The notes: a model not told the origin generated them from the sequence alone. Shown: positions 8,188 to 16,402, counted from the stretch's first letter. The stretch is 64,000 bases of DNA from UBA3064 sp023258775 (GCA_044355655.1 JBIKXS010000005.1:1-64000), one strand, 5' to 3'. A program made the numbers and translations.

Positions 8188-9121
8188 TGAGTTTCACCAA
8201 TGCATGCAGGGTTTGGTTGACTGGTGTTGCAACCGAAAGCCTTTGACCTTCGCGAACCACAAATCCATTCAGATGATCAATTTCAGAACGTTTTTTTCGC
8301 GCGATATCTTGGGCCGTTGACGATAATTGCTTGGGCATCGCTTGCGCGATCTTTTCACAAATTTGAATCGCCTGCGCAAGATCCAAGTTCACGCCTGCAG
8401 CAGCCGATACAGCGACGACTTCTTCGATGACGGCGTGCATGGTCTGCTGTATAGAACCGTGGGCTGCAAGTGTGCCGTAATCAACCTGTGCAAGCGCTGA
8501 GATGGCGTTATAAGTACAGTTAACCAGAAGTTTCGCCCAAAGCGCTTGTTGAACCTTATCGCTCACCTCCACGGGAATACCGCTTGCCATAAAGCTATCC
8601 CGAATATGGGCGAGCAGTTCCTGCGTGATCGTGTTGGGATCCCTGGCAAGTTGACGCTGTGCCTCTGAAGGTGGGCCAATGACGAGATCGCCGCGTCCAA
8701 AATGCTCAATGAGCCCCGGCTCGGGCATCGCAGTGGCCACGTAAACAACCGCTGGAATGACTAATCGGTCGAGTACCTGTTGGGCACGTATCGGATTGTC
8801 AACACCGTTTTGCAGACTCATCACCCAACAATGTTTGGGCAGATGGGCTCGCATTTGGAGCGCTGCATCTTCTGTATCGGTGGACTTGACACAAAGCAAG
8901 ACACCTTCAACATCGGCTAATAGACTCGGGTCGCTGCTGACATGAATTTGAGGCACCTTGAGGGTGCATTGCCAGTTGGCGCTTCGAATGCTGAGGCCGC
9001 CAGCGGCGATGGCCTTGGCCTGCCTGTCGCGGGCAATAAAACTTACCGAATGGCCGGCTTTTGCGAGCATCCCACCGAAGTAGCCGCCAACCGCACCAGT
9101 TCCCATCACTGCAATACGCAT
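8162..9121 (-). CDS. Ketopantoate reductase (PanE/ApbA)-family dehydrogenase
   Basis: A 319-residue NAD(P)-dependent reductase with the Rossmann motif MGTGAVGGYFGG at the N-terminus. Later it has LLVNCTYNAISALAQ (the Lys/Asn active-site helix) and the C-terminal 'EIDHLNGFVVREGQ' that holds the family's substrate-binding residues. The second ATG (9121) has GAGG at good spacing; an ATG at 9127 is too close to it. The family reduces 2-oxoacids to 2-hydroxyacids. Because it sits inside the TPP-decarboxylase/kinase/enolase operon, its substrate is more likely a pathway 2-oxoacid than ketopantoate; this is inference. Confidence 0.88.
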   Translation of the reverse strand: MRIAVMGTGAVGGYFGGMLAKAGHSVSFIARDRQAKAIAAGGLSIRSANWQCTLKVPQIHVSSDPSLLADVEGVLLCVKSTDTEDAALQMRAHLPKHCWVMSLQNGVDNPIRAQQVLDRLVIPAVVYVATAMPEPGLIEHFGRGDLVIGPPSEAQRQLARDPNTITQELLAHIRDSFMASGIPVEVSDKVQQALWAKLLVNCTYNAISALAQVDYGTLAAHGSIQQTMHAVIEEVVAVSAAAGVNLDLAQAIQICEKIAQAMPKQLSSTAQDIARKKRSEIDHLNGFVVREGQRLSVATPVNQTLHALVKLIESEFSQA

Positions 9122-9134
9122 GTTCATTGCCTCA

Positions 9135-9229
9135 TTCAGTCAGGTAGCGTTGACTCAGTCATGTATGGCTGAGCCAGTCAAGTCAAGCTGATTTAGTCAC
9201 GCATCGCTGACTCAGTCGTGTAGCGCTGA
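9135..9229. repeat. 19-bp tandem repeat, 5 imperfect copies
   Basis: Five consecutive 19-bp units of the form cTCAGTCatGTAgcGCTGA run through the gap between the reductase gene and the TPP-enzyme gene. The last unit encodes the final residues of the TPP subunit. Units 3 and 4 are the most diverged. No dyad strong enough for a terminator is evident. Confidence 0.85.
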
Positions 9230-9802
9230 TTGCCCAAGAACAGATACCCGCATTCTATTTTTAATAAACGTGCTATCGCGTGGTGGGAGCACCAGAGGAA
9301 TCTTTTCTGGATCGATCTTAATTTGAGCAAATAGACTGCCGCCACCCTGGTGTATCCGATCGCGAAGCGCTTGAACCTCAGCCATCGTGTTTACGTCGCG
9401 GCAGTCCTTAATCGCGCAGGCTCTTGCAATCCCGGAAAGACTGACGCCATGCTTGGTTGCCGTATCTTGCTGGCCTGTTTCGCCATAGGCTTCGTTATCG
9501 AGCACGACAATACTCAAGTTGGGTGCCTTGCTAATGCCAATCGTGGCCAGACTGCCAATGCCCATCAGCATTTCGCCGTCCCCGGTCACGACCAACACGC
9601 GACGCTTGGGTTGTGCTAAGGCAAGCCCAAGGCCCAATACCGCTGCACCGCCCATGGCGCCCCACATCGGAAAATTATTTGGATGATCACCCGCAGCAGT
9701 AATGTCCCAAGCGGGGGCACCGAGGCCACCGATAACCAGTAAGTCCCCACGGTCGGCAAGCAAGGTGTCAACAACCTTGCGTCTTTTGAGTTGTTTTGCC
9801 AT
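9212..9802 (-). CDS. TPP-binding subunit of a sulfopyruvate/phosphonopyruvate decarboxylase-like enzyme (ComE-like)
   Basis: A 196-residue C-terminal-type TPP domain. The thiamine pyrophosphate motif is clear: GDGEMLMGIGSLATIG, then VVLDNEAYGETGQQ with the metal-binding Asn. The opening 'GGLGAPAWDITAAGDHPNNF' and 'MWGAMGGAAVLGLGLALA' match the small subunit of sulfopyruvate decarboxylase and phosphonopyruvate decarboxylase-related proteins. The ATG at 9802 lies just past the stop of the partner subunit with GGAG upstream. The pair should form one 2-oxoacid decarboxylase in the cytoplasm. The substrate is unknown; a 3-substituted pyruvate is the family-based guess. Confidence 0.87.
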   Translation of the reverse strand: MAKQLKRRKVVDTLLADRGDLLVIGGLGAPAWDITAAGDHPNNFPMWGAMGGAAVLGLGLALAQPKRRVLVVTGDGEMLMGIGSLATIGISKAPNLSIVVLDNEAYGETGQQDTATKHGVSLSGIARACAIKDCRDVNTMAEVQALRDRIHQGGGSLFAQIKIDPEKIPLVLPPRDSTFIKNRMRVSVLGQSALHD

Positions 9803-9807
9803 TTGCA

Positions 9808-10407
9808 CTACTCCACTTGAGCAAGTTTTCTAAAGTCTTTAGCGCCAAGAAGCTTTTGGCCCAACAAGACTGCGGTGGCGCGATAACCGTTATAGGCAAG
9901 TTTCATCGCCCCTTCGACCGCATCGATCACTTCATCGGCACTATCGGCGCGCTTCACAATCACGCCCATGGCTTCCAAGACGGTTTGGGTGGCCTGGCCC
10001 ATTGGTATTTGGGCGGCATTGAATTCCCCGTGGTCTCCGCGCATGGTGATCAACATCAACAAAGGAAACTGACACATGCTTGAAAGACTGAGCATGTTGA
10101 TGCAGTTGCCAACGCCCGAGCTTTGCATCAGCAGCACACCGCGTTGGCCGCCAAGCCAGGCTCCGCCTAAAAGCGCAACACCCTCTTCTTCGGTGCTAAG
10201 TCTCACCATGGTCATGCTCGGATCTGCCTCGCAAAGCTTAATGAGCGGTGCATGGCCGGCATCGGGTACAAGCGCAACTTGCTTGATGCCATGCTCTTTA
10301 AGCAGTGCGTAAAGCGCGCCTGGCCAGGCTTGACCAGGCATGGCGTCGGCGTAATGCTCTGGCTTTTTAAGCCGCGCGACAGCCTTTGTTTTCGTCTTCG
10401 AAGCCAT
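9808..10407 (-). CDS. TPP enzyme N-terminal subunit (ComD-like)
   Basis: A 199-residue pyrimidine-binding TPP domain, the first gene of the six-gene operon. The segment 'RLSTEEEGVALLGGAWLGG' carries the Glu that activates TPP, and 'LLMQSSGVGNCINML' matches the family signature of sulfopyruvate/phosphonopyruvate decarboxylases. The start at 10407 has AGGGA 8 nt upstream; an in-frame TTG at 10428 is less likely. It is split from the C-terminal domain as in archaeal ComD/ComE. The 270-bp divergent region toward the NTF2-like gene should contain its promoter. Confidence 0.86.
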   Translation of the reverse strand: MASKTKTKAVARLKKPEHYADAMPGQAWPGALYALLKEHGIKQVALVPDAGHAPLIKLCEADPSMTMVRLSTEEEGVALLGGAWLGGQRGVLLMQSSGVGNCINMLSLSSMCQFPLLMLITMRGDHGEFNAAQIPMGQATQTVLEAMGVIVKRADSADEVIDAVEGAMKLAYNGYRATAVLLGQKLLGAKDFRKLAQVE

Positions 10408-10574
10408 TGAAATCATCCCTATTTGCAAATGTTCTTCTCCATTCTAAGGAAGGTTTTGCGGCAAAGTCTCAATGCAGCTCAAGGGTGATCCTGAGGATTG
10501 CTCTTGATGCTGTTGTAAAGTCAAAAATCGGACCGTTCAGGCTTAGAGCCTTCTATCCATAGGGGCATGCTTGA

Positions 10575-10650
10575 TATCGGTTATCGGTTATCGGTTATCG
10601 GTTATCGGTTATTGGTTATTGGTTATTGGTTATTGGTCATTGGTTGGTGG
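10575..10650. repeat. Heptanucleotide tandem repeat (TTATCGG then TTATTGG)
   Basis: About ten head-to-tail 7-bp units. A partial unit and four TTATCGG copies are followed by four TTATTGG copies and two decayed copies. The array ends 27 bp before the start of the NTF2-like gene and 12 bp before its GTAGGAGA site, inside the divergent promoter region. Confidence 0.95.
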
Positions 10651-10677
10651 TTTAAACCTTTGTAGGAGATTGATGAA

Positions 10678-11061
10678 ATGGGACAACTGGTCAGTGAGGC
10701 TCTTGTGGCAGAGATCGAGTCTGCATTCAATAGCCGCGATGTGGATCGCATCCTTGAATACTTTGCCGACGATGGTGTTTTCGCAACCGCGCGTGGCCCG
10801 GTTAAAGAGGGCATCGAACTCAAAGGCAAAAAGGCGATCGGCGATTTTCTGCGCGAGCGCTTTTCTTATATTCCCGACATGTATTGGCACCCGCAGTATC
10901 GTTTTGTCAGTGCTTGCGGCCAGTATGGGGTGTCCTATTGGGTGGTGACGGGAACCAATCAGCGCAATGGCAGCAGACTCGAACTCAACGGTTGCGATAT
11001 TTTCCGTTTTCAAAACGGAAAACTTATTCATAAAGATACCTTTTGGAAGGCGATCGAGTGA
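10678..11061 (+). CDS. NTF2-like/SnoaL-like fold protein
   Basis: A 127-residue protein of the nuclear-transport-factor-2 superfamily. 'IESAFNSRDVDRILEYFADDGVF' and 'GKKAIGDFLRERFSYIPDM' are the usual first helices and strand, and 'FRFQNGKLIHKDTFWKAIE' is the usual last strand pair. Members are small cytosolic binding proteins or enzymes (isomerases, hydrolases, cyclases). GTAGGAGA gives a firm start. The aminotransferase gene begins inside its last codons, so both are co-translated. The role is unknown; a substrate-binding or isomerase task in the same catabolic unit is possible. Confidence 0.8.
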   Translation: MGQLVSEALVAEIESAFNSRDVDRILEYFADDGVFATARGPVKEGIELKGKKAIGDFLRERFSYIPDMYWHPQYRFVSACGQYGVSYWVVTGTNQRNGSRLELNGCDIFRFQNGKLIHKDTFWKAIE

Positions 11062-12281
11062 AGTCGTTAAGTACAAGTTTTGATGCGATGAGTCAGTCAG
11101 CGAGGCCACGGCGCGCTTCCAGGCGAATTGATGCGGTTGAGCTTCCGATTATTCCAACGATTGCAGCGATGGTTAGAGACAACCCAGGCTGTATATCGCT
11201 CGGTCAGGGGGTGGTGAGCTACGGTCCACCGGCAGACGATGTGGCGCGCCTGCCCGCGCTGATGGCTGACTTGCAATTAAACAAGTATCAGGCCGTGACC
11301 GGTTTGCCCGCGCTGACAGACGCTTTATCGCGAAAGCTTCAAGAGGTTAATCAGTTTGATGTGAACCAGGGCTATCGCATCATGGTGACCGCGGGAAGCA
11401 ATATGGCTTTCCTCAACGCCGTGCTTGCGGTTGGTGATCCTGGCGATGAATTTATTCTGCCGCTTCCGTTTTACTTTAACCAGGAAATGGCGATCAGCAT
11501 GTGTGACTGTGTGCCGGTTGCTGTGGCCAGCCGCGATGATTATCAACTCGACCTTGAAGCGATCGAAGCCGCGATTACACCAAAAACGAGAGCGATCGTT
11601 ACCGTATCGCCCAATAATCCTACGGGTGTGGTTTACCATCCGGAAGACTTGGCGAGCATCAATCAGCTTTGCAAACGGTATGGCATTTATCACTTTTCAG
11701 ATGAGGCCTACGAATACTTTACTTACGATGGCGCTCAGCATTATTCTGCAGCGAGTGAGGTTGGTGCCAATGAGCATACGCTGTCTTTTTATTCGTTTTC
11801 AAAAAACTACGGTATGGCGAGTTGGCGGGTTGGTTATGTGGTTTACCCAGAGCATTTGCATGAAGCGATGAATAAGGTGCAAGACACCAATCTGATTTGT
11901 GCCCCTGTTATCTCGCAATTACTTGCGATCGAAGTGCTCAAGCGGTCCCGATCGGCGATCGACGAACAAGTCAATCGCCTGTCAGCGGTACGCTCTAAAG
12001 TTTATGAGATTTTGTCTGATTTAAGACCGCTTGCCAACTTTCATCTCACCCAAGGCGCGTTTTATGTGATGGTTTCGTTACCGGGCGTTGATGATCGACT
12101 TTCGTTTAATCAATTTCTAGCCAGTAAACACAAGGTTGCCTGTGTGCCAGGTTTTGCCTTTGGCTTGAATGATATAAAGGCTCGAAATGTTCAGCGCCTG
12201 TCTTACGGAGCACTCGCACCCGAAACCGTGGTCGAAGGCGTGAACCGCTTTGTTGCCGGGGTTAGGGATTGGTACAAATAA
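11058..12281 (+). CDS. Class I/II PLP-dependent aminotransferase
   Basis: A 407-residue fold-type I aminotransferase. Visible motifs are 'ISLGQGVVSYGPP' near the N-terminus, the PLP-contact 'SPNNPTGVVY', 'HFSDEAYEYF', and the Schiff-base lysine in 'SFSKNYGMASWRVGY'. The start is a GTG that overlaps the previous stop (GTGA), with GGAAGG upstream. Family members move an amino group from aspartate, aromatic or other amino acids to 2-oxoglutarate. It is placed between the NTF2-like gene and the lyase/CoA-transferase fusion, as expected in an amino-acid breakdown unit. Confidence 0.92.
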   Translation: MKSLSTSFDAMSQSARPRRASRRIDAVELPIIPTIAAMVRDNPGCISLGQGVVSYGPPADDVARLPALMADLQLNKYQAVTGLPALTDALSRKLQEVNQFDVNQGYRIMVTAGSNMAFLNAVLAVGDPGDEFILPLPFYFNQEMAISMCDCVPVAVASRDDYQLDLEAIEAAITPKTRAIVTVSPNNPTGVVYHPEDLASINQLCKRYGIYHFSDEAYEYFTYDGAQHYSAASEVGANEHTLSFYSFSKNYGMASWRVGYVVYPEHLHEAMNKVQDTNLICAPVISQLLAIEVLKRSRSAIDEQVNRLSAVRSKVYEILSDLRPLANFHLTQGAFYVMVSLPGVDDRLSFNQFLASKHKVACVPGFAFGLNDIKARNVQRLSYGALAPETVVEGVNRFVAGVRDWYK

Positions 12282-12304
12282 TAAAGCAGCGAGCAAGATA
12301 AGTG

Positions 12305-14554
12305 ATGAGCTCATCGGTTCTAATCAGCGAAGTGGGGCCTCGCGATGGCCTTCAATCGGTCGATGCATTTATGCCGACTGTTGAAAAAAAGGCATGGATT
12401 AGTGCGCTGCATGCCTCAGGTATTCGAGAAATCGAGGTCAGTTCGTTTGTTCCTGCTCGATTGCTACCGCAACTCGCTGATGCTGCTGAGGTGGTCGAGC
12501 ACGCGCTCAGCCTGCCTGGTCTTACCGTGATGGCATTGGTTCCCAATTTAAGAGGCGCACAGGCCGCCATTTCAGCTGGGGTTCATAAACTCACGATTCC
12601 TGTCTCGGCAAGTCAGGCGCATTCAATGGCCAATGTGCGCAAGTCGCGCGAACAAATGATTGAGGAAGTGGCGCAAATCGTCGCTTACAGAAACGCCCAC
12701 GCCCCGGCTGTTCATATTGAAGCCAATGTTGCAACGGCCTTTGGCTGCACCATTCAAGGGGAAGTACCTGAGGGTGAGGTGCTCGAGCTTGCCTGTGCGC
12801 TCGCGGCATGTGGGGCTGATGAAACCGGACTTTCTGACACCACGGGTTATGCCAACCCAACACAGATTCGCAGGCTGTTTCGTCGCGTACGCCAGGCAAT
12901 TGGCCATAAGCTTGGGGCGGCCCACTTGCATAACACCCGCGGATTGGGGCTAGCCAACTGTCTTGCTGCCTATGAAGAGGGTGTTCGTACCTTTGATAGC
13001 TCACAGGCTGGTCTGGGTGGATGCCCCTACGCACCTGGTGCCTCGGGCAATGTTGTTACCGAAGACCTCGTCTTTATGTTTGAATCGATGGGGGTAAAAA
13101 CCGGTATCGATTTAAATCGCCTCATTCAAGCGCGTGAAATCCTAAAGCGAGGCCTACCTGGTGAGCCACTCTACGGCATGCTACCTGACGCGGGTCTACC
13201 CAAGACTTTTGTAGCGGCTTTCACGGATGTGACGCCTGATCGGGCAAGCGACCCTGTTGAAGACATCGCCGTATCAGGCGACCCGATTCAAGACATCGCT
13301 ATGCCAAGCGATCCCGCCCAAGATCTCGCCGTGTTAAGCGACGATGTGAGCGCCAAATTGCCGCTTACAGGTATCCGAGTCCTGGAGTTCTCCCATATGG
13401 TTATGGGCCCCACTTGTGGACTCGTCCTCGCTGATCTCGGGGCGGAAGTTATCAAGCTTGAACCTATCGAAGGTGACAGCACCCGTCATTTGCTGGGTTC
13501 GGGGGCAGGGTTTTTCCCTTTATTTAACCGCAATAAAAAAAGTATCGCTGTTAATCTTAAGCATGAAGAAGGACGAGCGATTGTCGAGAAGCTTTTAGGC
13601 AGTGCGGATGTTGTGATCGAAAATTTCAAACAAGGCACGCTTGATAAATTTTCGCTTGGCGCACAGCAAGTACGCATGCGCCATCCCCGGCTCATTTATG
13701 CCAGTTTGAAAGGCTTTCTGGCTGGTCCTTATGAGCACAGAACTGCGCTTGACGAGGTCGTTCAAATGATGGGCGGTCTAGCCTACATGACTGGGCGCAA
13801 AGGCGATCCCTTGCGAGCAGGCTCAAGCGTTAATGACATTATGGGCGGGATGTTTGCAGCTATTGCTATTTTGGCAGCGCTGCGCGAGCGTGAGCAGACT
13901 GGTCAGGGTCAACTCGTGCAGTCTGCCTTGTTTGAAAACAATGTATTTTTAGTCGCGCAACATATGATGCAATTTGCAATGACGGGCAAGCCCGCAGCAC
14001 CGATGCCGAATCGGATCTCAGCCTGGGGTATTTATGATGTTTTCACGGTGCGTGACCAGGAGCAGATTTTTTTGGCCGTGGTAAGTGATACCCAATGGAA
14101 AATCTTCTGTGACTGTTTTGGTTTTGAGTCCTTATATCAGGATCCATTATTTAAAACCAATAACGACCGCGTACGACAGCGAGAGCGTCTGATACCAATA
14201 CTTCGTGATCGTTTAAGCGCCTTTTCAGCCAGTGAGCTCGCAGGTCAATTTGAGGCAGCAGGATTACCTTTCGCGCCGATCGAAAAGCCAGAGCATTTAC
14301 TTGAGGATCCGCACTTGCTCGCGTCAGGTGGCTTGGCCCCGATGCAATTGCCCGATGGCCGAGCGACCCAAACCGTTTTATTGCCGATTGCGATGAACGG
14401 TAGACGTTTAGGGCTTCGCAGTAATCCGCCAACATTAGGCGCTGATGCAAAAGACTTGTTGCAAAGCCTCGGGTTTGATGATGCGAGCATCATGCGCTTG
14501 CAAAGCCAAGGCGTAATCAATTGTACAAGTGTTGAAGAAAACCAGCAAAGCTAA
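12305..14554 (+). CDS. Fusion: HMG-CoA lyase-like domain + CoA-transferase family III (CaiB/BaiF) domain
   Basis: A 749-residue bifunctional protein. Residues 1 to about 300 are an HMG-CoA-lyase-type TIM barrel: VGPRDGLQ at the start, metal-site AAHLHNTRGLGLAN (HxHD of the family is HxHN here), and the catalytic-loop GLGGCPYAPGASGN. A 30-residue linker of three DPxxDxA repeats follows (about 316-345). Residues about 355-745 are a class III CoA-transferase beginning 'GIRVLEFSHMVMGPTCGLVLADLGAEVIKLE'; the catalytic acidic position appears as Glu (QSALFENN, about 544) instead of the usual Asp. The two activities are normally separate adjacent genes. Likely role: activate an organic acid with CoA and cleave a 3-hydroxy-3-methylacyl-CoA-type product. 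Confidence 0.9.
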   Translation: MSSSVLISEVGPRDGLQSVDAFMPTVEKKAWISALHASGIREIEVSSFVPARLLPQLADAAEVVEHALSLPGLTVMALVPNLRGAQAAISAGVHKLTIPVSASQAHSMANVRKSREQMIEEVAQIVAYRNAHAPAVHIEANVATAFGCTIQGEVPEGEVLELACALAACGADETGLSDTTGYANPTQIRRLFRRVRQAIGHKLGAAHLHNTRGLGLANCLAAYEEGVRTFDSSQAGLGGCPYAPGASGNVVTEDLVFMFESMGVKTGIDLNRLIQAREILKRGLPGEPLYGMLPDAGLPKTFVAAFTDVTPDRASDPVEDIAVSGDPIQDIAMPSDPAQDLAVLSDDVSAKLPLTGIRVLEFSHMVMGPTCGLVLADLGAEVIKLEPIEGDSTRHLLGSGAGFFPLFNRNKKSIAVNLKHEEGRAIVEKLLGSADVVIENFKQGTLDKFSLGAQQVRMRHPRLIYASLKGFLAGPYEHRTALDEVVQMMGGLAYMTGRKGDPLRAGSSVNDIMGGMFAAIAILAALREREQTGQGQLVQSALFENNVFLVAQHMMQFAMTGKPAAPMPNRISAWGIYDVFTVRDQEQIFLAVVSDTQWKIFCDCFGFESLYQDPLFKTNNDRVRQRERLIPILRDRLSAFSASELAGQFEAAGLPFAPIEKPEHLLEDPHLLASGGLAPMQLPDGRATQTVLLPIAMNGRRLGLRSNPPTLGADAKDLLQSLGFDDASIMRLQSQGVINCTSVEENQQS
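13250..13339 (+). repeat. 30-bp in-frame tandem repeat forming the interdomain linker (3 copies)
   Basis: Three 30-bp units encode DPVEDIAVSG, DPIQDIAMPS and DPAQDLAVLS. They lie exactly between the lyase and CoA-transferase domains, so the linker of this fusion grew by tandem duplication. Confidence 0.92.
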
Positions 14555-15131
14555 GTATCCGATCGATATGGTTTTCAAAGCCGCTAAAGGCATGATCGCT
14601 GCCCTCGACGATTAATTGCTCGGCAGCTTGGTAGCGTTGTTGCATATCACGCCAGTCGATAAGCTCATCCCCGGTTGCCGCAAGTAAAAGGTAGCGTTCG
14701 GGTCGGGTAAGCCCGACTGATTCAATGCTTCTCAGTTCTTCGACATCGCTTGGGGCCCAGGTCAGGTCTTCATCCGAGTGGTAGGCCTTTAATGATCCAA
14801 TGTAAGAAGACAGTTTTACAGATGGATAAACGGCAGGGTTAATCAACACGCAACGCGAGCCGTAACGCTCGGCAAGCCAATGTGCATAAAGCCCACCAAG
14901 CGAGGAGCCAACAAAAATATCGTCTGAGGTTGGCAGGTAGCGATCTTGAATCAGGCTGAGGCTAGCAAGCGGTGACATCGGTAGTTGCGGGCAGCAAAAG
15001 CGATCAACGATCGCCATGTGCTCAAAGCGTTCTTTGAGTATGGTCGCTTTGTGTGAATGAGGCGAGGAGCGAAATCCGTGGAGATAGATCAGTCGATGCG
15101 TGTCAGCATGCTTTGACAGGCTTGTATTCAT
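14517..15131 (-). CDS. YqiA/YcfP-like alpha/beta hydrolase (esterase)
   Basis: A 204-residue small alpha/beta hydrolase. It starts with 'LIYLHGFRSSPHSHKA' (oxyanion-hole HGF) and has the nucleophile elbow VGSSLGGLYAHWLAE, then 'LINPAVYPSV', and a late 'EGSDHAF' with the catalytic His. These match the YqiA/YcfP esterase family. The ATG overlaps the stop of the BciB-like gene (ATGA), so they are translationally coupled. The 3' end overlaps the convergent fusion gene by 38 bp. The substrate is unknown. Confidence 0.88.
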   Translation of the reverse strand: MNTSLSKHADTHRLIYLHGFRSSPHSHKATILKERFEHMAIVDRFCCPQLPMSPLASLSLIQDRYLPTSDDIFVGSSLGGLYAHWLAERYGSRCVLINPAVYPSVKLSSYIGSLKAYHSDEDLTWAPSDVEELRSIESVGLTRPERYLLLAATGDELIDWRDMQQRYQAAEQLIVEGSDHAFSGFENHIDRILSFAGFLQHLYN

Positions 15132-16402
15132 GATGATTTATCTTCCTTGCGTTCGGGCTTGAGTCCATAAGCTTGTACGAGCTTCCACACATGACTGGGG
15201 ACCATGCTTTTTAGTTTGGCGGGATATTGATATCTAAGGGTGATGATGGTTTCAATCGCTTTCATTTCGATCCGCGCTCTTGCAAATTCGAGTCCTCGCG
15301 GTCCAAGGCGTGGCATCAACCAGGCCACGATGGGTCGAAGCCAGTTAGGCATCCGCCGTAAAGGGATGCCGCCCGCAGCTTTTTCTAAATTTTTTTGAAA
15401 GGCTTTGACTGCAGATTGGCGTTTGCCTGCCTGTTTGGGTGCGGCTAAGTTGATCCTGCCCGCTAATTGATCGAGCATGAATTGTCCTCTTGGGTTGCGG
15501 ACGATGATCCACTGCTCACCGCTACCCCCCATGTATCCAACCGTTATATCCGAAAGAACATTGCTGTAGTCCACGCAAGTCTTGCAAGTGCTCGGGAAAA
15601 AATCCGGGGGTAAGTCGCTTAAGGGCAATTGTAAAAATGGGATCAGCTTTTGTCTGCCATCGGTGTAGCGGAGTTCAACATGATAATCAGCTCGAAATTC
15701 TAGATAATTAATCGTTTCAGGTTTTGCATCCAGCAAGGCCAAAAACTCGTGAAAACGAGCGGTGCTTGTGTTATCCGAACAAGGCGTTCCAATGACATAA
15801 AGCGATGTAAGCCCCTGGCTTTCCCAGTCATCGCTTAAGGCCCGAAGCGCATAGACCTGACAGGGAATACCAATTACAGCAAGGCGCTTTAGTCCCCGCG
15901 CAAGTGCAGGTTCAATGAGGGCAAGCAAAGGCGCATAGCCCATACGCATCCCGCGGCATTGCGCAAGCGCCTCGGGCTCAGTCACGATGATCGGAACCGG
16001 TTTCCAGGCGTCATCGGGGTCGGCCTTCATGGTGATCACCGCATCAATAAGGCCTTGTTCAAGGAGTGCTGCAGCGAGTGCTGTGGTGATGCCGGTCCAC
16101 TGAGCGCCTTCAAGGGGCTTACGTAAGCTTGCACGGTACATGGCCAGCATAGGCCCGAAAAATCGCTCATCCTCAATCAGTGGCTGATTGTGCTTAGCAG
16201 GGGCAGGGTGCTCTTGGCTTTGGTTAGTCTCGCCTCGGCGCCGACCATGGACCTTCACCTCTAGGGCGTCGTAGTCAGGCTTAATGAATTGGCAGGAGTG
16301 CGCACAACGTTTCGGTTGTCTGGTTCTTGAAATACCGCAGTCGGTGCAAAGCTGTCGAAATGCAGCTTCTTGTTTCGTCGGATCGGGTTCCATGTCAAGC
16401 AT
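15128..16402 (-). CDS. FrhB/BciB-like iron-sulfur flavoprotein (F420 hydrogenase beta/8-vinyl reductase family)
   Basis: A 424-residue protein. The N-terminal Cys set (C19, C22, C33, C37) and a later Cys pair (C273, C276 in STCKTCVDYSN) fit two iron-sulfur sites. The segments 'PLEGAQWTGITTALA', 'LKRLAVIGIPCQVYALRAL', 'LYVIGTPCSDNTS' and 'DITVGYMGG' closely follow BciB, the ferredoxin-dependent 8-vinyl reductase of (bacterio)chlorophyll synthesis. It also belongs to the wider coenzyme F420 hydrogenase beta-subunit family. No other photosynthesis gene is in the window, so it may be a BciB of a phototroph or a paralog with another reductase role. Co-translated with the YqiA-like gene. Confidence 0.8.
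   Translation of the reverse strand: MLDMEPDPTKQEAAFRQLCTDCGISRTRQPKRCAHSCQFIKPDYDALEVKVHGRRRGETNQSQEHPAPAKHNQPLIEDERFFGPMLAMYRASLRKPLEGAQWTGITTALAAALLEQGLIDAVITMKADPDDAWKPVPIIVTEPEALAQCRGMRMGYAPLLALIEPALARGLKRLAVIGIPCQVYALRALSDDWESQGLTSLYVIGTPCSDNTSTARFHEFLALLDAKPETINYLEFRADYHVELRYTDGRQKLIPFLQLPLSDLPPDFFPSTCKTCVDYSNVLSDITVGYMGGSGEQWIIVRNPRGQFMLDQLAGRINLAAPKQAGKRQSAVKAFQKNLEKAAGGIPLRRMPNWLRPIVAWLMPRLGPRGLEFARARIEMKAIETIITLRYQYPAKLKSMVPSHVWKLVQAYGLKPERKEDKSS

Noticed and set aside
10575..10650. CRISPR or iteron origin from the 7-bp repeats
   Set aside because: No spacers, no replication initiator gene and no AT-rich melting region nearby; it is a simple microsatellite.
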